Assembly: GCA_947168625.1 (NCBI GenBank)
Contig: CAMVMQ010000009.1
Location: 1-17,608, forward strand
Direction: 5' to 3'
Length of the DNA stretch: 17,608 nucleotides
From: an uncultured Caryophanales bacterium
Lineage (GTDB): Bacteria; Bacillota_I; Bacilli_A; RF39; UBA660
In this document: piece by piece, positions 6,915 to 13,186 of the stretch
How the letters are laid out: each line of letters opens with the position of its first letter
Numbering within the stretch: position 1 is the first letter of the stretch
Made by a program: the position numbers and the translations under genes
Notes under the pieces: model-generated
What the model was told of the DNA's origin: nothing
Databases searched by the model: none
What the model saw: the letters and a program-made list of their open reading frames with translations, nothing else

Positions 6915-7472
6915 ATGAAGTGGTTTATGAAAAAGTTAAATTGGTTAGTTGTTTTTTTATCATTAATAGGTATATGTAGTCTTGTTGTAGTTATTACGAT
7001 TAATCAAAATGTTTATTTTGAGTTAAAGGGAGAAGAAAATATTACAATAGAGGTTAATTCAAATTATGTAGATGAAGGATTTGTTGCTAAAGTATTTAAT
7101 AATGATTTAAGTAATGAGGTGCAGGTTAAGAATAAAGTTGATAATAATAAAATAGGATCTTATGATATTAATTATTATTTGACTTATGCTGGTAAAATAT
7201 ATATGCTTACGAGAACGATTAATGTTATAGATAGCACTGAACCTGAAATTAAATTAAATGGATATGATAATGTTACTATTTATATTAATGATAAATTTAA
7301 TGATGAGGGAGTAACGGCATATGATAATAATGATGGTGATATTACCTCTGATATTATCGTTCAAAGTAATTTAGATACTAGTAAAGAAGGTAATTATACG
7401 ATTACTTATAGTGTTAAAGATTCTTCAGGTAACGAAAGTAGTGTGACTAGGAATATTAAAGTAATAAAGTAA
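6915..7472 (+). CDS. Membrane-anchored Ig-like (DUF5011) protein without catalytic domain
   Basis: 185 residues. An N-terminal signal anchor (about 6-28) is followed by one diverged repeat (about 35-108) and one clear DUF5011 Ig-like repeat (about 110-185) with AYDNNDGDITSDI and GNYTITYSVKDSSGN. The layout matches the N-terminal part of the deacetylase at 5121, including the VDNNKIGSYDI segment resembling VDTSKLGSYDV. The two genes are therefore probably paralogous, this one lacking the NodB domain. Such proteins may act as wall-spanning stalks or binding modules; the role is inferred. The start is uncertain: the ATG at 6915 has no clear ribosome binding site, and an in-frame ATG at 6927 (MKKLNWL) would also give a good signal. 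A strong terminator follows immediately. Confidence 0.82.
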   Translation: MKWFMKKLNWLVVFLSLIGICSLVVVITINQNVYFELKGEENITIEVNSNYVDEGFVAKVFNNDLSNEVQVKNKVDNNKIGSYDINYYLTYAGKIYMLTRTINVIDSTEPEIKLNGYDNVTIYINDKFNDEGVTAYDNNDGDITSDIIVQSNLDTSKEGNYTITYSVKDSSGNESSVTRNIKVIK

Positions 7473-7497
7473 AATATAAGTTATATTTTACTTTTTT
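7466..7497 (+). terminator. Intrinsic terminator of the 6915 gene
   Basis: A 13-bp stem AAAGTAAAATATA/TATATTTTACTTT around loop AGT (7479-7481), followed by T. The TAA stop (7470-7472) is inside the left arm. Confidence 0.75.
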
Positions 7498-7511
7498 ATT
7501 TTAATTTTGTA

Positions 7512-7520
7512 TGTTATAAT
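7512..7520 (+). promoter_or_regulatory. Extended -10 promoter of rmuC
   Basis: TGTTATAAT: TGn plus a perfect TATAAT (7515-7520), with no clear -35. Start expected near 7527, about 20 bases before the rmuC ATG. Confidence 0.6.
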
Positions 7521-7547
7521 TTTATATGTATTATGGAGGTAGATGTT

Positions 7548-8621
7548 ATGCTTGATTATATTATTATTGGTCTTATTGTTATAGTTATTATTTTAGTTAT
7601 TATTGCTATTAGTAAAAATGTTAATGAAGGTAAAATTACGGAACGATTAGGTAATTTAGAGACAAATACAGTTAAGGAATTATCAAAATTTCAGATTGAT
7701 ATTATGAAGACAATGAATGATAATTTTAATGGTCTAAATGATAGAGTAGAAAAGAAACTTAGTGATATTAATAATAAAGTTAATGAACGACTTGATGATA
7801 ATTTTGCTAAGACAAATAGAACATTTACAAATATATTAGAAAGACTTTCACGTATAGATGAAGCACAGAAAAAGATTGATAATCTATCTACGGATATTGT
7901 TTCACTTCAGAGCATTTTAACTGATAAAAAAAGTCGTGGTATATTTGGTGAAATTAATCTGAAACATATTCTTGTCAGTATATTTGGAGAAAAAAATGAT
8001 AATATCTATAGACTTCAATATACTTTTCCTAATGGTACAATTGCTGATTCAGTTATCTTTGCTCCAGAGCCGCTTGGAACTGTTGCTATTGACTCTAAAT
8101 TCCCTCTAGAACATTATCAAAGAATGGTTGATAAGAATTTATCAGTTGGAGAGAGAAATCTTGCTGAGAAAGAATTTAAGGTAGATGTTAAAAAGCATAT
8201 TGATGCCATTAGTAGTAAATATATTATTCCTGGTATTACTTCGAATCAGGCGATTATGTTCTTACCAGCAGAAGCTTTATTTGCGGAGATTAATGCCTAT
8301 CATAGCGATTTAATTGAATATGCTTATAAAAAACGTGTTTGGATTTGTTCTCCAACAACACTTATTAGTACCTTTACGACAATTCAAGTTATTCTTAAGA
8401 ATATGGAAAGGGATAAATATGCAAGTATTATTCATGATGAACTGAATAAACTAGGAATTGAGTTTTCTAGATACAGAGAAAGATGGGATAAACTTTCTAG
8501 AAGTATTGAAACGGTTAATAAAGACATTGAAAGCATTAATGTTACAACTGATAAGATAACTAAAAGATTTGATTCAATTAGTAAAGTAGATATTGAAGAT
8601 ACTAAGAAGCTTCACGAATAA
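7548..8621 (+). CDS. rmuC: RmuC family DNA recombination protein
   Basis: 357 residues from the ATG at 7548, chosen because GGAGG (7535-7539) lies eight bases upstream; the earlier in-frame ATG at 7533 overlaps that site. A membrane helix (about 2-22) is followed by a long coiled coil (about 28-120). The RmuC domain, a PD-(D/E)xK nuclease fold, starts at SRGIFGE (129-135) and includes GTIADSVIF, AIDSKFPLEHYQ (about 180-190), AIMFLPAEALFAEI and VWICSPTTLIST. RmuC limits rearrangements at inverted repeats in E. coli and is found widely in bacteria. The nuclease role is family inference. It is first in a three-gene operon with a small membrane protein and a DUF3603-like protein. Confidence 0.93.
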   Translation: MLDYIIIGLIVIVIILVIIAISKNVNEGKITERLGNLETNTVKELSKFQIDIMKTMNDNFNGLNDRVEKKLSDINNKVNERLDDNFAKTNRTFTNILERLSRIDEAQKKIDNLSTDIVSLQSILTDKKSRGIFGEINLKHILVSIFGEKNDNIYRLQYTFPNGTIADSVIFAPEPLGTVAIDSKFPLEHYQRMVDKNLSVGERNLAEKEFKVDVKKHIDAISSKYIIPGITSNQAIMFLPAEALFAEINAYHSDLIEYAYKKRVWICSPTTLISTFTTIQVILKNMERDKYASIIHDELNKLGIEFSRYRERWDKLSRSIETVNKDIESINVTTDKITKRFDSISKVDIEDTKKLHE

Positions 8622-8670
8622 AACTCTTAATAATATTTTTCATTAAACATAAATTTTAATGAGGGATATT

Positions 8671-8895
8671 ATGATTAGAGTTTTTTTCTTTTTATTTGGT
8701 TTTGGTTTTACTACTATTGGTTTTAGTTTTATGATTCTTTATTTAAACTTAATGACTATTGGGTATAAATTTAAAGATTATGTTAATTTTATCATTAGGA
8801 GACCCGAATGCTATTTCTGGTTATTTGGTTTTATAATTATGACTATTTCAATTTTTAATATTAAGGGAGATGAAAAACATGAACTATATTTATGA
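8671..8895 (+). CDS. Small two-helix membrane protein of unknown function
   Basis: 74 residues from the ATG at 8671. GAGGG (8661-8665) lies five bases upstream and overlaps the earlier in-frame ATG at 8659, which argues against that start. Two hydrophobic helices (about 3-28 and 48-63) flank a polar stretch with YVNFIIRRPECYFW. No family is recognised with confidence. The gene follows rmuC by 49 bases with no terminator between, and its 3' end overlaps the next gene by 17 bases, so the three are probably co-transcribed. Confidence 0.7.
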   Translation: MIRVFFFLFGFGFTTIGFSFMILYLNLMTIGYKFKDYVNFIIRRPECYFWLFGFIIMTISIFNIKGDEKHELYL

Positions 8896-9505
8896 TATTA
8901 TTTTAAATTTTAATAATAATTATTATGACTTCTTCGAATGGAAGAAAAGCGATAGTATTATTAATATTAAAAAGATACCTTTATTTTTAGTGAGTAATGA
9001 TATTTTTATAATGATGAAATATGACAAGGTAGTTGTAGATAATTCATTTATCAATCTAATTAAAGAAAAAACATATACTTATACTAAGTTAAAAATTGGT
9101 AATGCTTCTTTGATATCAAATGGTAAAGAAGTAATTGGTGTTCTTTTTGATGATAAAGGAAATGTTATTAAAAGAAGTGGTCTTCTTATAGATGAGGAAG
9201 AAGAGGTACTAGAGGAAATTGAAATTAGAGCGAAATATGATATAAAGATTATTAGTCATAAAAAGGTTAAAAGAGAAGAGATAAATAGAATCGAAAGAGA
9301 TAAAAAAAACTTTTTAAATAATTATATTAGAAATGAAAATAATGTTAGTAATCTTAAATATTTATATTATGATTATTTTGAAGAAGAATGTGATGATACC
9401 TCTATTATAAAAAAAAGACTATTGGATATCATTAAGTATAGTTGGAATAAGAAACTGGATTCTTTTTATAATACTGTTAAAATATTTGATAAAATTAAAA
9501 ATTAA
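8879..9505 (+). CDS. UPF0736/DUF3603-like cytoplasmic protein
   Basis: 208 residues from the ATG at 8879, chosen because AAGGGAG (8863-8869) sits nine bases before it; the in-frame ATG at 8870 touches that site. The N-terminus (MNYIYDIILNF, YYDFFEWKKSD, IKKIPLFLVSNDIF) resembles the UPF0736/DUF3603 proteins of Bacilli (YjbA type), where a YD-x-x-x-N start, an EW motif and a PLF/PLL segment occur in the same order. The C-terminal third is Lys/Asn/Tyr-rich and helical. No catalytic motif is visible and function is unknown. The start overlaps the preceding small gene, so they are probably coupled. A bidirectional terminator follows. The family call is tentative; the gene itself is secure. Confidence 0.75.
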   Translation: MNYIYDIILNFNNNYYDFFEWKKSDSIINIKKIPLFLVSNDIFIMMKYDKVVVDNSFINLIKEKTYTYTKLKIGNASLISNGKEVIGVLFDDKGNVIKRSGLLIDEEEEVLEEIEIRAKYDIKIISHKKVKREEINRIERDKKNFLNNYIRNENNVSNLKYLYYDYFEEECDDTSIIKKRLLDIIKYSWNKKLDSFYNTVKIFDKIKN

Positions 9506-9528
9506 AAGTGGCTATTTTAAGCCACTTT
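9505..9528. terminator. Bidirectional terminator between convergent genes
   Basis: A perfect 9-bp stem AAAGTGGCT/AGCCACTTT (9505-9513 with 9520-9528), loop ATTTTA. Plus strand: followed by ATTTTATTT. Minus strand: followed by TTAATTTTT. It serves both the rmuC operon and the minus-strand foldase gene. Confidence 0.75.
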
Positions 9529-9531
9529 ATT

Positions 9532-10614
9532 TTATTTAAATTTTGAAATATAAGTATTATACTTATTTTCAAGTACAGTATCAGAGAATTTTAGTTTAGC
9601 ATCTTTTCTCATTTTATCTAAAGCTTTGTACTGAATGTTTGTATCACTAGATTTCTTTTCATCTACTAATGAAGAAATAATCTCATCTTTAACTTCTTTT
9701 AAAGATGCCTTTTCCTTTTGATCAATTCTGTAAACAATGTGGTATCCATAAGATGTTTTTACTGGTGTTTTACTATATGAATTATCTTTTAGTTTTTGCA
9801 TTTCATCTAAATATGCTTGTTCAAGAGAGGCATTATATGATTTATATCCTAGTTCTTCATATGTTATTTTATCTTTATATTCTTCTTTTACTTCATCAAA
9901 TGTTTTACCATCATCTAATTTAGAAATAATTTCTTTAGCTAAATTTTCTGCTTCCTTCTTTTCATCGTCAGATGCTGAATTATCTACTTTAACTAAAATA
10001 TGTTTAGTATTAATATCTCCATATACTTTATCTTCATAATAGTCTTTAATTTCACTATCAGAAATGTTTTTCTTGATATAGTCTTCAGTATATTTATTAC
10101 GACGATATTGTAAACGTAAATATTCCAAGAAGGCTGCTTCACTACCAAAACCATTTTCTGCTAAAAATTCTTCTTTTTCAATTCCACGATATGATTTATA
10201 CATATTATAATAGTTTTCAGCTTGTTCTTTTATTTCATCATTCATTTCATCATTTTCAGGGTATTTTTTCGTAAGTATTTTATTGTCGATTTTATCTAAT
10301 AATGCACTTATGGAATATATTTCTTTCATATTTTCATATAGATCGTCTGCAGTTACTGTAAGTCCTTTTATTTCCGCTACTGGTTCTGTTCCATCTTTTA
10401 ATTTAGCGATTCTATCAGGCCATATAAGGATTACTACAAACATCGTAACTAAAACTCCCCCAATTACTCCATATATTGCTAAACGATATTTGTCAACGAA
10501 TTCAAAAAACTTTAATGCCCTTTCATTATAATTTTTTTGTTTAACCTTTTTATCTATCTTTTTCTTTTTTTCAACTTCCTCTATATTCTTTTTCTTATCT
10601 TTTTCTTTTGCCAT
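9532..10614 (-). CDS. Membrane-anchored parvulin-type foldase (PrsA/SurA-like)
   Basis: 360 residues. A highly charged cytoplasmic N-terminus (1-44, Lys-rich) precedes one membrane helix (about 45-66). Outside lie a SurA-like N-terminal helical region (about 80-195, with EEFLAENGFGSEAAFLEYLR), a PpiC parvulin domain (about 201-299, with INTKHILVKV, H205 and SYGYHIVYRID, H292), and a helical tail. The role is to help exported proteins fold, by prolyl isomerisation and chaperoning, on the outer face of the membrane. Unlike classic PrsA it has no lipobox; it is held by a transmembrane helix behind a 44-residue cytoplasmic tail. AAAGGAG lies seven bases before the ATG. It is a single-gene unit with its own promoter. 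Family is firm; calling it the prsA orthologue is not. Confidence 0.9.
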   Translation of the reverse strand: MAKEKDKKKNIEEVEKKKKIDKKVKQKNYNERALKFFEFVDKYRLAIYGVIGGVLVTMFVVILIWPDRIAKLKDGTEPVAEIKGLTVTADDLYENMKEIYSISALLDKIDNKILTKKYPENDEMNDEIKEQAENYYNMYKSYRGIEKEEFLAENGFGSEAAFLEYLRLQYRRNKYTEDYIKKNISDSEIKDYYEDKVYGDINTKHILVKVDNSASDDEKKEAENLAKEIISKLDDGKTFDEVKEEYKDKITYEELGYKSYNASLEQAYLDEMQKLKDNSYSKTPVKTSYGYHIVYRIDQKEKASLKEVKDEIISSLVDEKKSSDTNIQYKALDKMRKDAKLKFSDTVLENKYNTYISKFK

Positions 10615-10649
10615 AAATATTCTCCTTTCATTTTTAAAGATACATTATT

Positions 10650-10678
10650 ATGATATCAAAAATAGCTTAAAATTACAA
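10650..10678 (-). promoter_or_regulatory. Candidate promoter of the parvulin gene
   Basis: On the minus strand TTGTAA (10673-10678), 17-bp spacer, TATCAT (10650-10655), about 36 bases before the gene start. Confidence 0.45.
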
Positions 10679-10709
10679 TACTTTTTGGTATTTTTAGTGT
10701 GCATTGGTC

Positions 10710-10738
10710 GTAACACTTTTTGTTTTTTTCCATACAAT
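10710..10738 (+). promoter_or_regulatory. Promoter of the tiny membrane protein pair
   Basis: GTAACA (10710-10715), 17-bp spacer, TACAAT (10733-10738). The -35 overlaps the right arm of a short inverted repeat AGTGT/ACACT (10696-10700 with 10713-10717) that could be an operator. Confidence 0.45.
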
Positions 10739-10769
10739 ATGTTGAATAGATAAAAAGGAGGAATGTATT

Positions 10770-10856
10770 ATGAGTAATTGCTCAAATGGCTCAGGAGCCG
10801 CTATTGTACTAGTTTTATTCATTCTATTAATTATTATACTAGGCGCTTGGTTATAA
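10770..10856 (+). CDS. Tiny YjcZ-type membrane protein, 28 residues
   Basis: MSNCSNGSGAA followed by IVLVLFILLIIILGAW and a final Leu. It closely matches the pattern of the YjcZ/tiny-TM family of Bacilli: a short Gly/Ser/Asn head, then a single hydrophobic helix with V-L-F-I-L-L-I-I. In Bacillus, members such as YjcZ and SscA are small sporulation or spore proteins; here function is only inferred. Real coding is supported by a perfect AAGGAGG (10755-10761) eight bases before the ATG, an upstream promoter, and a second gene of the same type directly after it. Only 18 bases separate the two. Confidence 0.8.
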   Translation: MSNCSNGSGAAIVLVLFILLIIILGAWL

Positions 10857-10874
10857 TTTAAGGAGGTGCTTTAA

Positions 10875-10985
10875 ATGTCAAATAATTGTCAAAACAATAA
10901 TAATGGTGGCAATAATGGTTTACTTATTGTAGTTGTTCTATACATATTACTTGCTATAATATTCAGTTCTAATTTCTTTTATTAA
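10875..10985 (+). CDS. Tiny single-helix membrane protein, 36 residues
   Basis: MSNNCQNNNNGGNNG followed by LLIVVVLYILLAIIFSS and NFFY. It has the same plan as the 28-residue protein before it: an MSN start, an early Cys, a polar Asn/Gly head, then one membrane helix with a VVLYILL core. The two are probably diverged tandem duplicates. AAGGAGGTG starts at 10860, seven bases before the ATG. A UUCG-capped terminator follows 11 bases after the stop, closing a two-gene operon. The YjcZ-like family call is by pattern; function unknown. Confidence 0.75.
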   Translation: MSNNCQNNNNGGNNGLLIVVVLYILLAIIFSSNFFY

Positions 10986-10996
10986 TATTTATTTAG

Positions 10997-11021
10997 AAAA
11001 CTATCTTCGGATAGTTTTTTT
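10997..11021 (+). terminator. Strong intrinsic terminator with UUCG tetraloop
   Basis: Stem AAAACTATC/GATAGTTTT (10997-11005 with 11010-11018) closing a C(UUCG)G loop, then a T run. It ends the tiny membrane protein operon. Confidence 0.85.
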
Positions 11022-11042
11022 CTATTAACATATCTGTGGACA

Positions 11043-11081
11043 GAAAAAAAGAAATCTATTTTAGTATATTATAGATTTCTT
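11043..11081 (-). terminator. Intrinsic terminator of the HIT gene
   Basis: On the minus strand AGAAATCTA pairs with TAGATTTCT (11072-11080 with 11050-11058), extendable by two pairs, followed by a T run. The ascending arm overlaps the last codons of the HIT gene. Confidence 0.65.
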
Positions 11082-11412
11082 CTACTGATAATTTATTTTC
11101 ATTTTCATATTTTGGTATTAAATGTAGGTGAAAATGTTTAACCTCTTGTCCGTAACCATTATTTTGACATAATGATATGCCATCATAATTTAATTTTTCC
11201 TTTAGTTCTTTAGCAATATTTTTGCCTATTAAAAGAATATGTCTTAATGTTTCTTCATCAATATCAAAAAAGTTTTCATAATGTTTTTTAGGCACTATTA
11301 ATGTGTGTCCATTATGGTTAGGATTAACATCTAAAAACGCTAATACTATTTCATCTTCATATAATTTATATGTTGGTACTTCCCCATTTATTATCTTACA
11401 AAATATATCCAT
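11056..11412 (-). CDS. HIT-family nucleotide hydrolase
   Basis: 118 residues, shorter than the roughly 140 of common bacterial Hit proteins. The N-terminus (MDIFCKIINGEVPTYKLYED) and the segment NPNHNGHTLIVPKKHYENFFD are typical of HINT/Hit proteins. The catalytic histidine triad is complete: HFHLHLIP with H93, H95 and H97, preceded by QNNGYGQEV. Such enzymes hydrolyse nucleoside phosphoramidates or dinucleotides by a covalent His-nucleotide intermediate in the cytoplasm. AGGAGGAG precedes the ATG. It is a single gene with its own terminator, divergent from the nucleotidyltransferase gene. Confidence 0.93.
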   Translation of the reverse strand: MDIFCKIINGEVPTYKLYEDEIVLAFLDVNPNHNGHTLIVPKKHYENFFDIDEETLRHILLIGKNIAKELKEKLNYDGISLCQNNGYGQEVKHFHLHLIPKYENENKLSVEEIYNILK

Positions 11413-11432
11413 TATCTATCTCCTCCTAAATA

Positions 11433-11441
11433 AGTATAACA
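11433..11441 (-). promoter_or_regulatory. Extended -10 promoter of the HIT gene
   Basis: Minus strand TGTTATACT (TGn plus TATACT, 11433-11438). Transcription would start near 11426, right at the ribosome binding site, giving a very short leader. No good -35 is visible. Confidence 0.45.
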
Positions 11442-11470
11442 AAAAAAAGAGAATAAATAAATCTCTCTTT
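11441..11470 (-). terminator. Terminator-like hairpin upstream of the HIT gene
   Basis: On the minus strand AAAGAGA (11464-11470) pairs with TCTCTTT (11446-11452), 11-nt loop, followed by eight T in total. It could stop minus-strand transcripts entering from the right, or act as an attenuator if the HIT gene has a promoter further upstream. A second hairpin GAATAT/ATATTC lies at 11473-11490. Confidence 0.4.
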
Positions 11471-11533
11471 ATGAATATCTGCGAATATTCTATAATAATT
11501 ATGAATTGTTTTATTTATTTTTATACTCTTCTA

Positions 11534-11562
11534 TTAACATTTTGTTTTTTTTTTGGTATAAT
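11534..11562 (+). promoter_or_regulatory. Promoter of the nucleotidyltransferase gene
   Basis: TTAACA (11534-11539), 17-bp spacer, TGG and perfect TATAAT (11557-11562). One of the best promoters in the window. The leader would be about 66 nt. Confidence 0.7.
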
Positions 11563-11635
11563 TTAGTTGGAAAGAATGAATAATTTGTATAAATGGTAAG
11601 ATACTTAGTATTGTTATATTGAAAGGAGAGAGATA

Positions 11636-12550
11636 ATGAACAAAGATGTAACACTACTTATTTTAGCAGCAGGTATGGGGAGTCGTTTTGGAGGTCTTAA
11701 GCAAATTGAACCAATGGGACCAAATGGTGAATTTATTATTGATTACTCTGTATATGACGCTATAAAAGCAGGATTTAATAAAATTGTATTCATTATTAAA
11801 AAAGAGAATTTTGATTTATTTAAGGAGACGATTGGTAAGAGAGTAGAATCTCATATTAAAGTGGAATATTGCTTTCAAGAATTAGATAATATTCCTGAAG
11901 ATTATAATATTCCAGGTGATAGGGTAAAACCATTAGGTACAGCTCATGCTGTATGGTGTGCTAAAGATTATATTCATGAACCATTTGCGATGATTAATTC
12001 TGATGATTTTTATGGTAGAGATGCTTTTATTAAAGCTTATAATTATTTAAGCAAAATTAATACTAATTCTTCTCAATTTGGTATGATTGGTTATAAGGTT
12101 GCTAATACTCTTACAGAAAATGGTTCTGTTAAAAGAGGTGTATGTGAAGTAGATAAGGATAATTATTTAGTTAATATTACTGAAAGTGCGATTGAAAAAA
12201 TAGGTGAAACAATTACTGCTAGTCCACTTGATGGAAGAAAATCATTTGAGGTAAAAGAAAATGATACGGTATCGATGAATTTTCTATTATTCACGCCAAA
12301 AATATTTGAATATATTGAAGAGGGCTTTGATAATTTCTTTGAAATTAATAAAGACAATATGGAAAAAAGTGAGTATTTGATACCAGAAGTACTTGGTGAT
12401 TTGATTAAGAATGGGAAAGCTAGATGTCAAGTAATGGCAACTAGTTCCTGCTGGCACGGAGTTACTTATAAAGAAGATACTCCTGATGTTAAAGAAGCTA
12501 TTAAAAATATGGTAGAAAGTGGCGAATACAATAATAATTTATGGAATTAA
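11636..12550 (+). CDS. Sugar-phosphate nucleotidyltransferase family protein
   Basis: 304 residues. The N-terminal Rossmann-like fold has the nucleotide-binding signature LILAAGMGSRFGGLKQ (8-23), then GTAHAVW (101-107) and the metal-binding NSDDFYG (121-127). This is the pattern of enzymes that join an NTP to a sugar phosphate or phospho-alcohol to make an activated nucleotide sugar or CDP-alcohol. The exact substrate cannot be read from the sequence. The C-terminal part (about 200-304, with FEYIEEGFDNFFE and SCWHGVTYKEDTPDVK) lacks the left-handed beta-helix of GlmU-type enzymes. AAGGAG lies seven bases before the ATG. No terminator separates it from hpf 57 bases downstream, so read-through is possible. 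Confidence 0.88.
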   Translation: MNKDVTLLILAAGMGSRFGGLKQIEPMGPNGEFIIDYSVYDAIKAGFNKIVFIIKKENFDLFKETIGKRVESHIKVEYCFQELDNIPEDYNIPGDRVKPLGTAHAVWCAKDYIHEPFAMINSDDFYGRDAFIKAYNYLSKINTNSSQFGMIGYKVANTLTENGSVKRGVCEVDKDNYLVNITESAIEKIGETITASPLDGRKSFEVKENDTVSMNFLLFTPKIFEYIEEGFDNFFEINKDNMEKSEYLIPEVLGDLIKNGKARCQVMATSSCWHGVTYKEDTPDVKEAIKNMVESGEYNNNLWN

Positions 12551-12607
12551 TTCTACTTTATTTTTAATTATAAAATTTAATAATATTATATAGAAAGGAC
12601 TGATAAT

Positions 12608-13135
12608 ATGAAATATAATATTAGAGGAGAAAAACTTGTAATTACAGATGCAATCAAAGATTATACGAAGGAAAAGTTAGGTAAACTTGATAAGTACTTT
12701 AAAGATGACGATATTACTGCGAATGTACTTGCTAAAGTAAGAGGTAACTCACAAATTGTTGAAGTTACAATTCCTACTAGTAAATTTATTTTAAGAAGTG
12801 AAGAAGAGCATGATGATTTATATGCCGCTATTGATTTAGTTACTGATAAATTGGAAAGACAAATTAGAAAAAATAAAACAAGGCTTAATAGAAATGTTAA
12901 GGAAAGTGTTAAAGAATTTAATTTTGATTATGATCTTCCAGTTGAAGAAGAAGGTAAAGAAACTGTCGTTAAAAGAAAGAAACTTGAAATGAAACCGATG
13001 AGTGAAGAAGAAGCAATATTAGAAATGGAACTTCTTGGTCATAATTTCTTTGTATACAAAGATATGGATACTGGAAATATTAATGTTCTTTATAAAAGAA
13101 AAGACGGAGACTATGGTCTAATAGAAACGAATTAG
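12608..13135 (+). CDS. hpf: Long-form ribosome hibernation promoting factor
   Basis: 175 residues. The N-terminal RaiA/HPF domain (1-95: MKYNIRGEKLVITDAIKDYT, then EKLGKLDKYF) binds the 30S decoding region. A charged linker joins it to the C-terminal dimerisation domain (about 125-173: KPMSEEEAILEMELLGHNFF, then GNINVLYKRKDGDYGLIE). This two-domain form pairs 70S ribosomes into inactive 100S dimers in stress or stationary phase. AAAGGA lies eight bases before the ATG. In many Firmicutes hpf lies directly before secA; here the minus-strand lemA/DUF2207 pair sits between them. Confidence 0.96.
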   Translation: MKYNIRGEKLVITDAIKDYTKEKLGKLDKYFKDDDITANVLAKVRGNSQIVEVTIPTSKFILRSEEEHDDLYAAIDLVTDKLERQIRKNKTRLNRNVKESVKEFNFDYDLPVEEEGKETVVKRKKLEMKPMSEEEAILEMELLGHNFFVYKDMDTGNINVLYKRKDGDYGLIETN

Positions 13136-13141
13136 GATATT

Positions 13142-13176
13142 AAAAAACACCAATTACAATGTAATTGATGTTTTTT
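13142..13176. terminator. Bidirectional terminator between hpf and the DUF2207 gene
   Basis: A 16-bp stem with one C-A mismatch (13142-13157 with 13161-13176), loop AAT, A-run on the left and T-run on the right. It can end transcription from both sides. Confidence 0.8.
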
Positions 13177-13186
13177 ATTTATTTTA

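Noticed and set aside
11303..11566. Plus-strand 87-codon frame
   Set aside because: It runs antisense through the HIT gene and the divergent promoter region, with no ribosome binding site or family resemblance.
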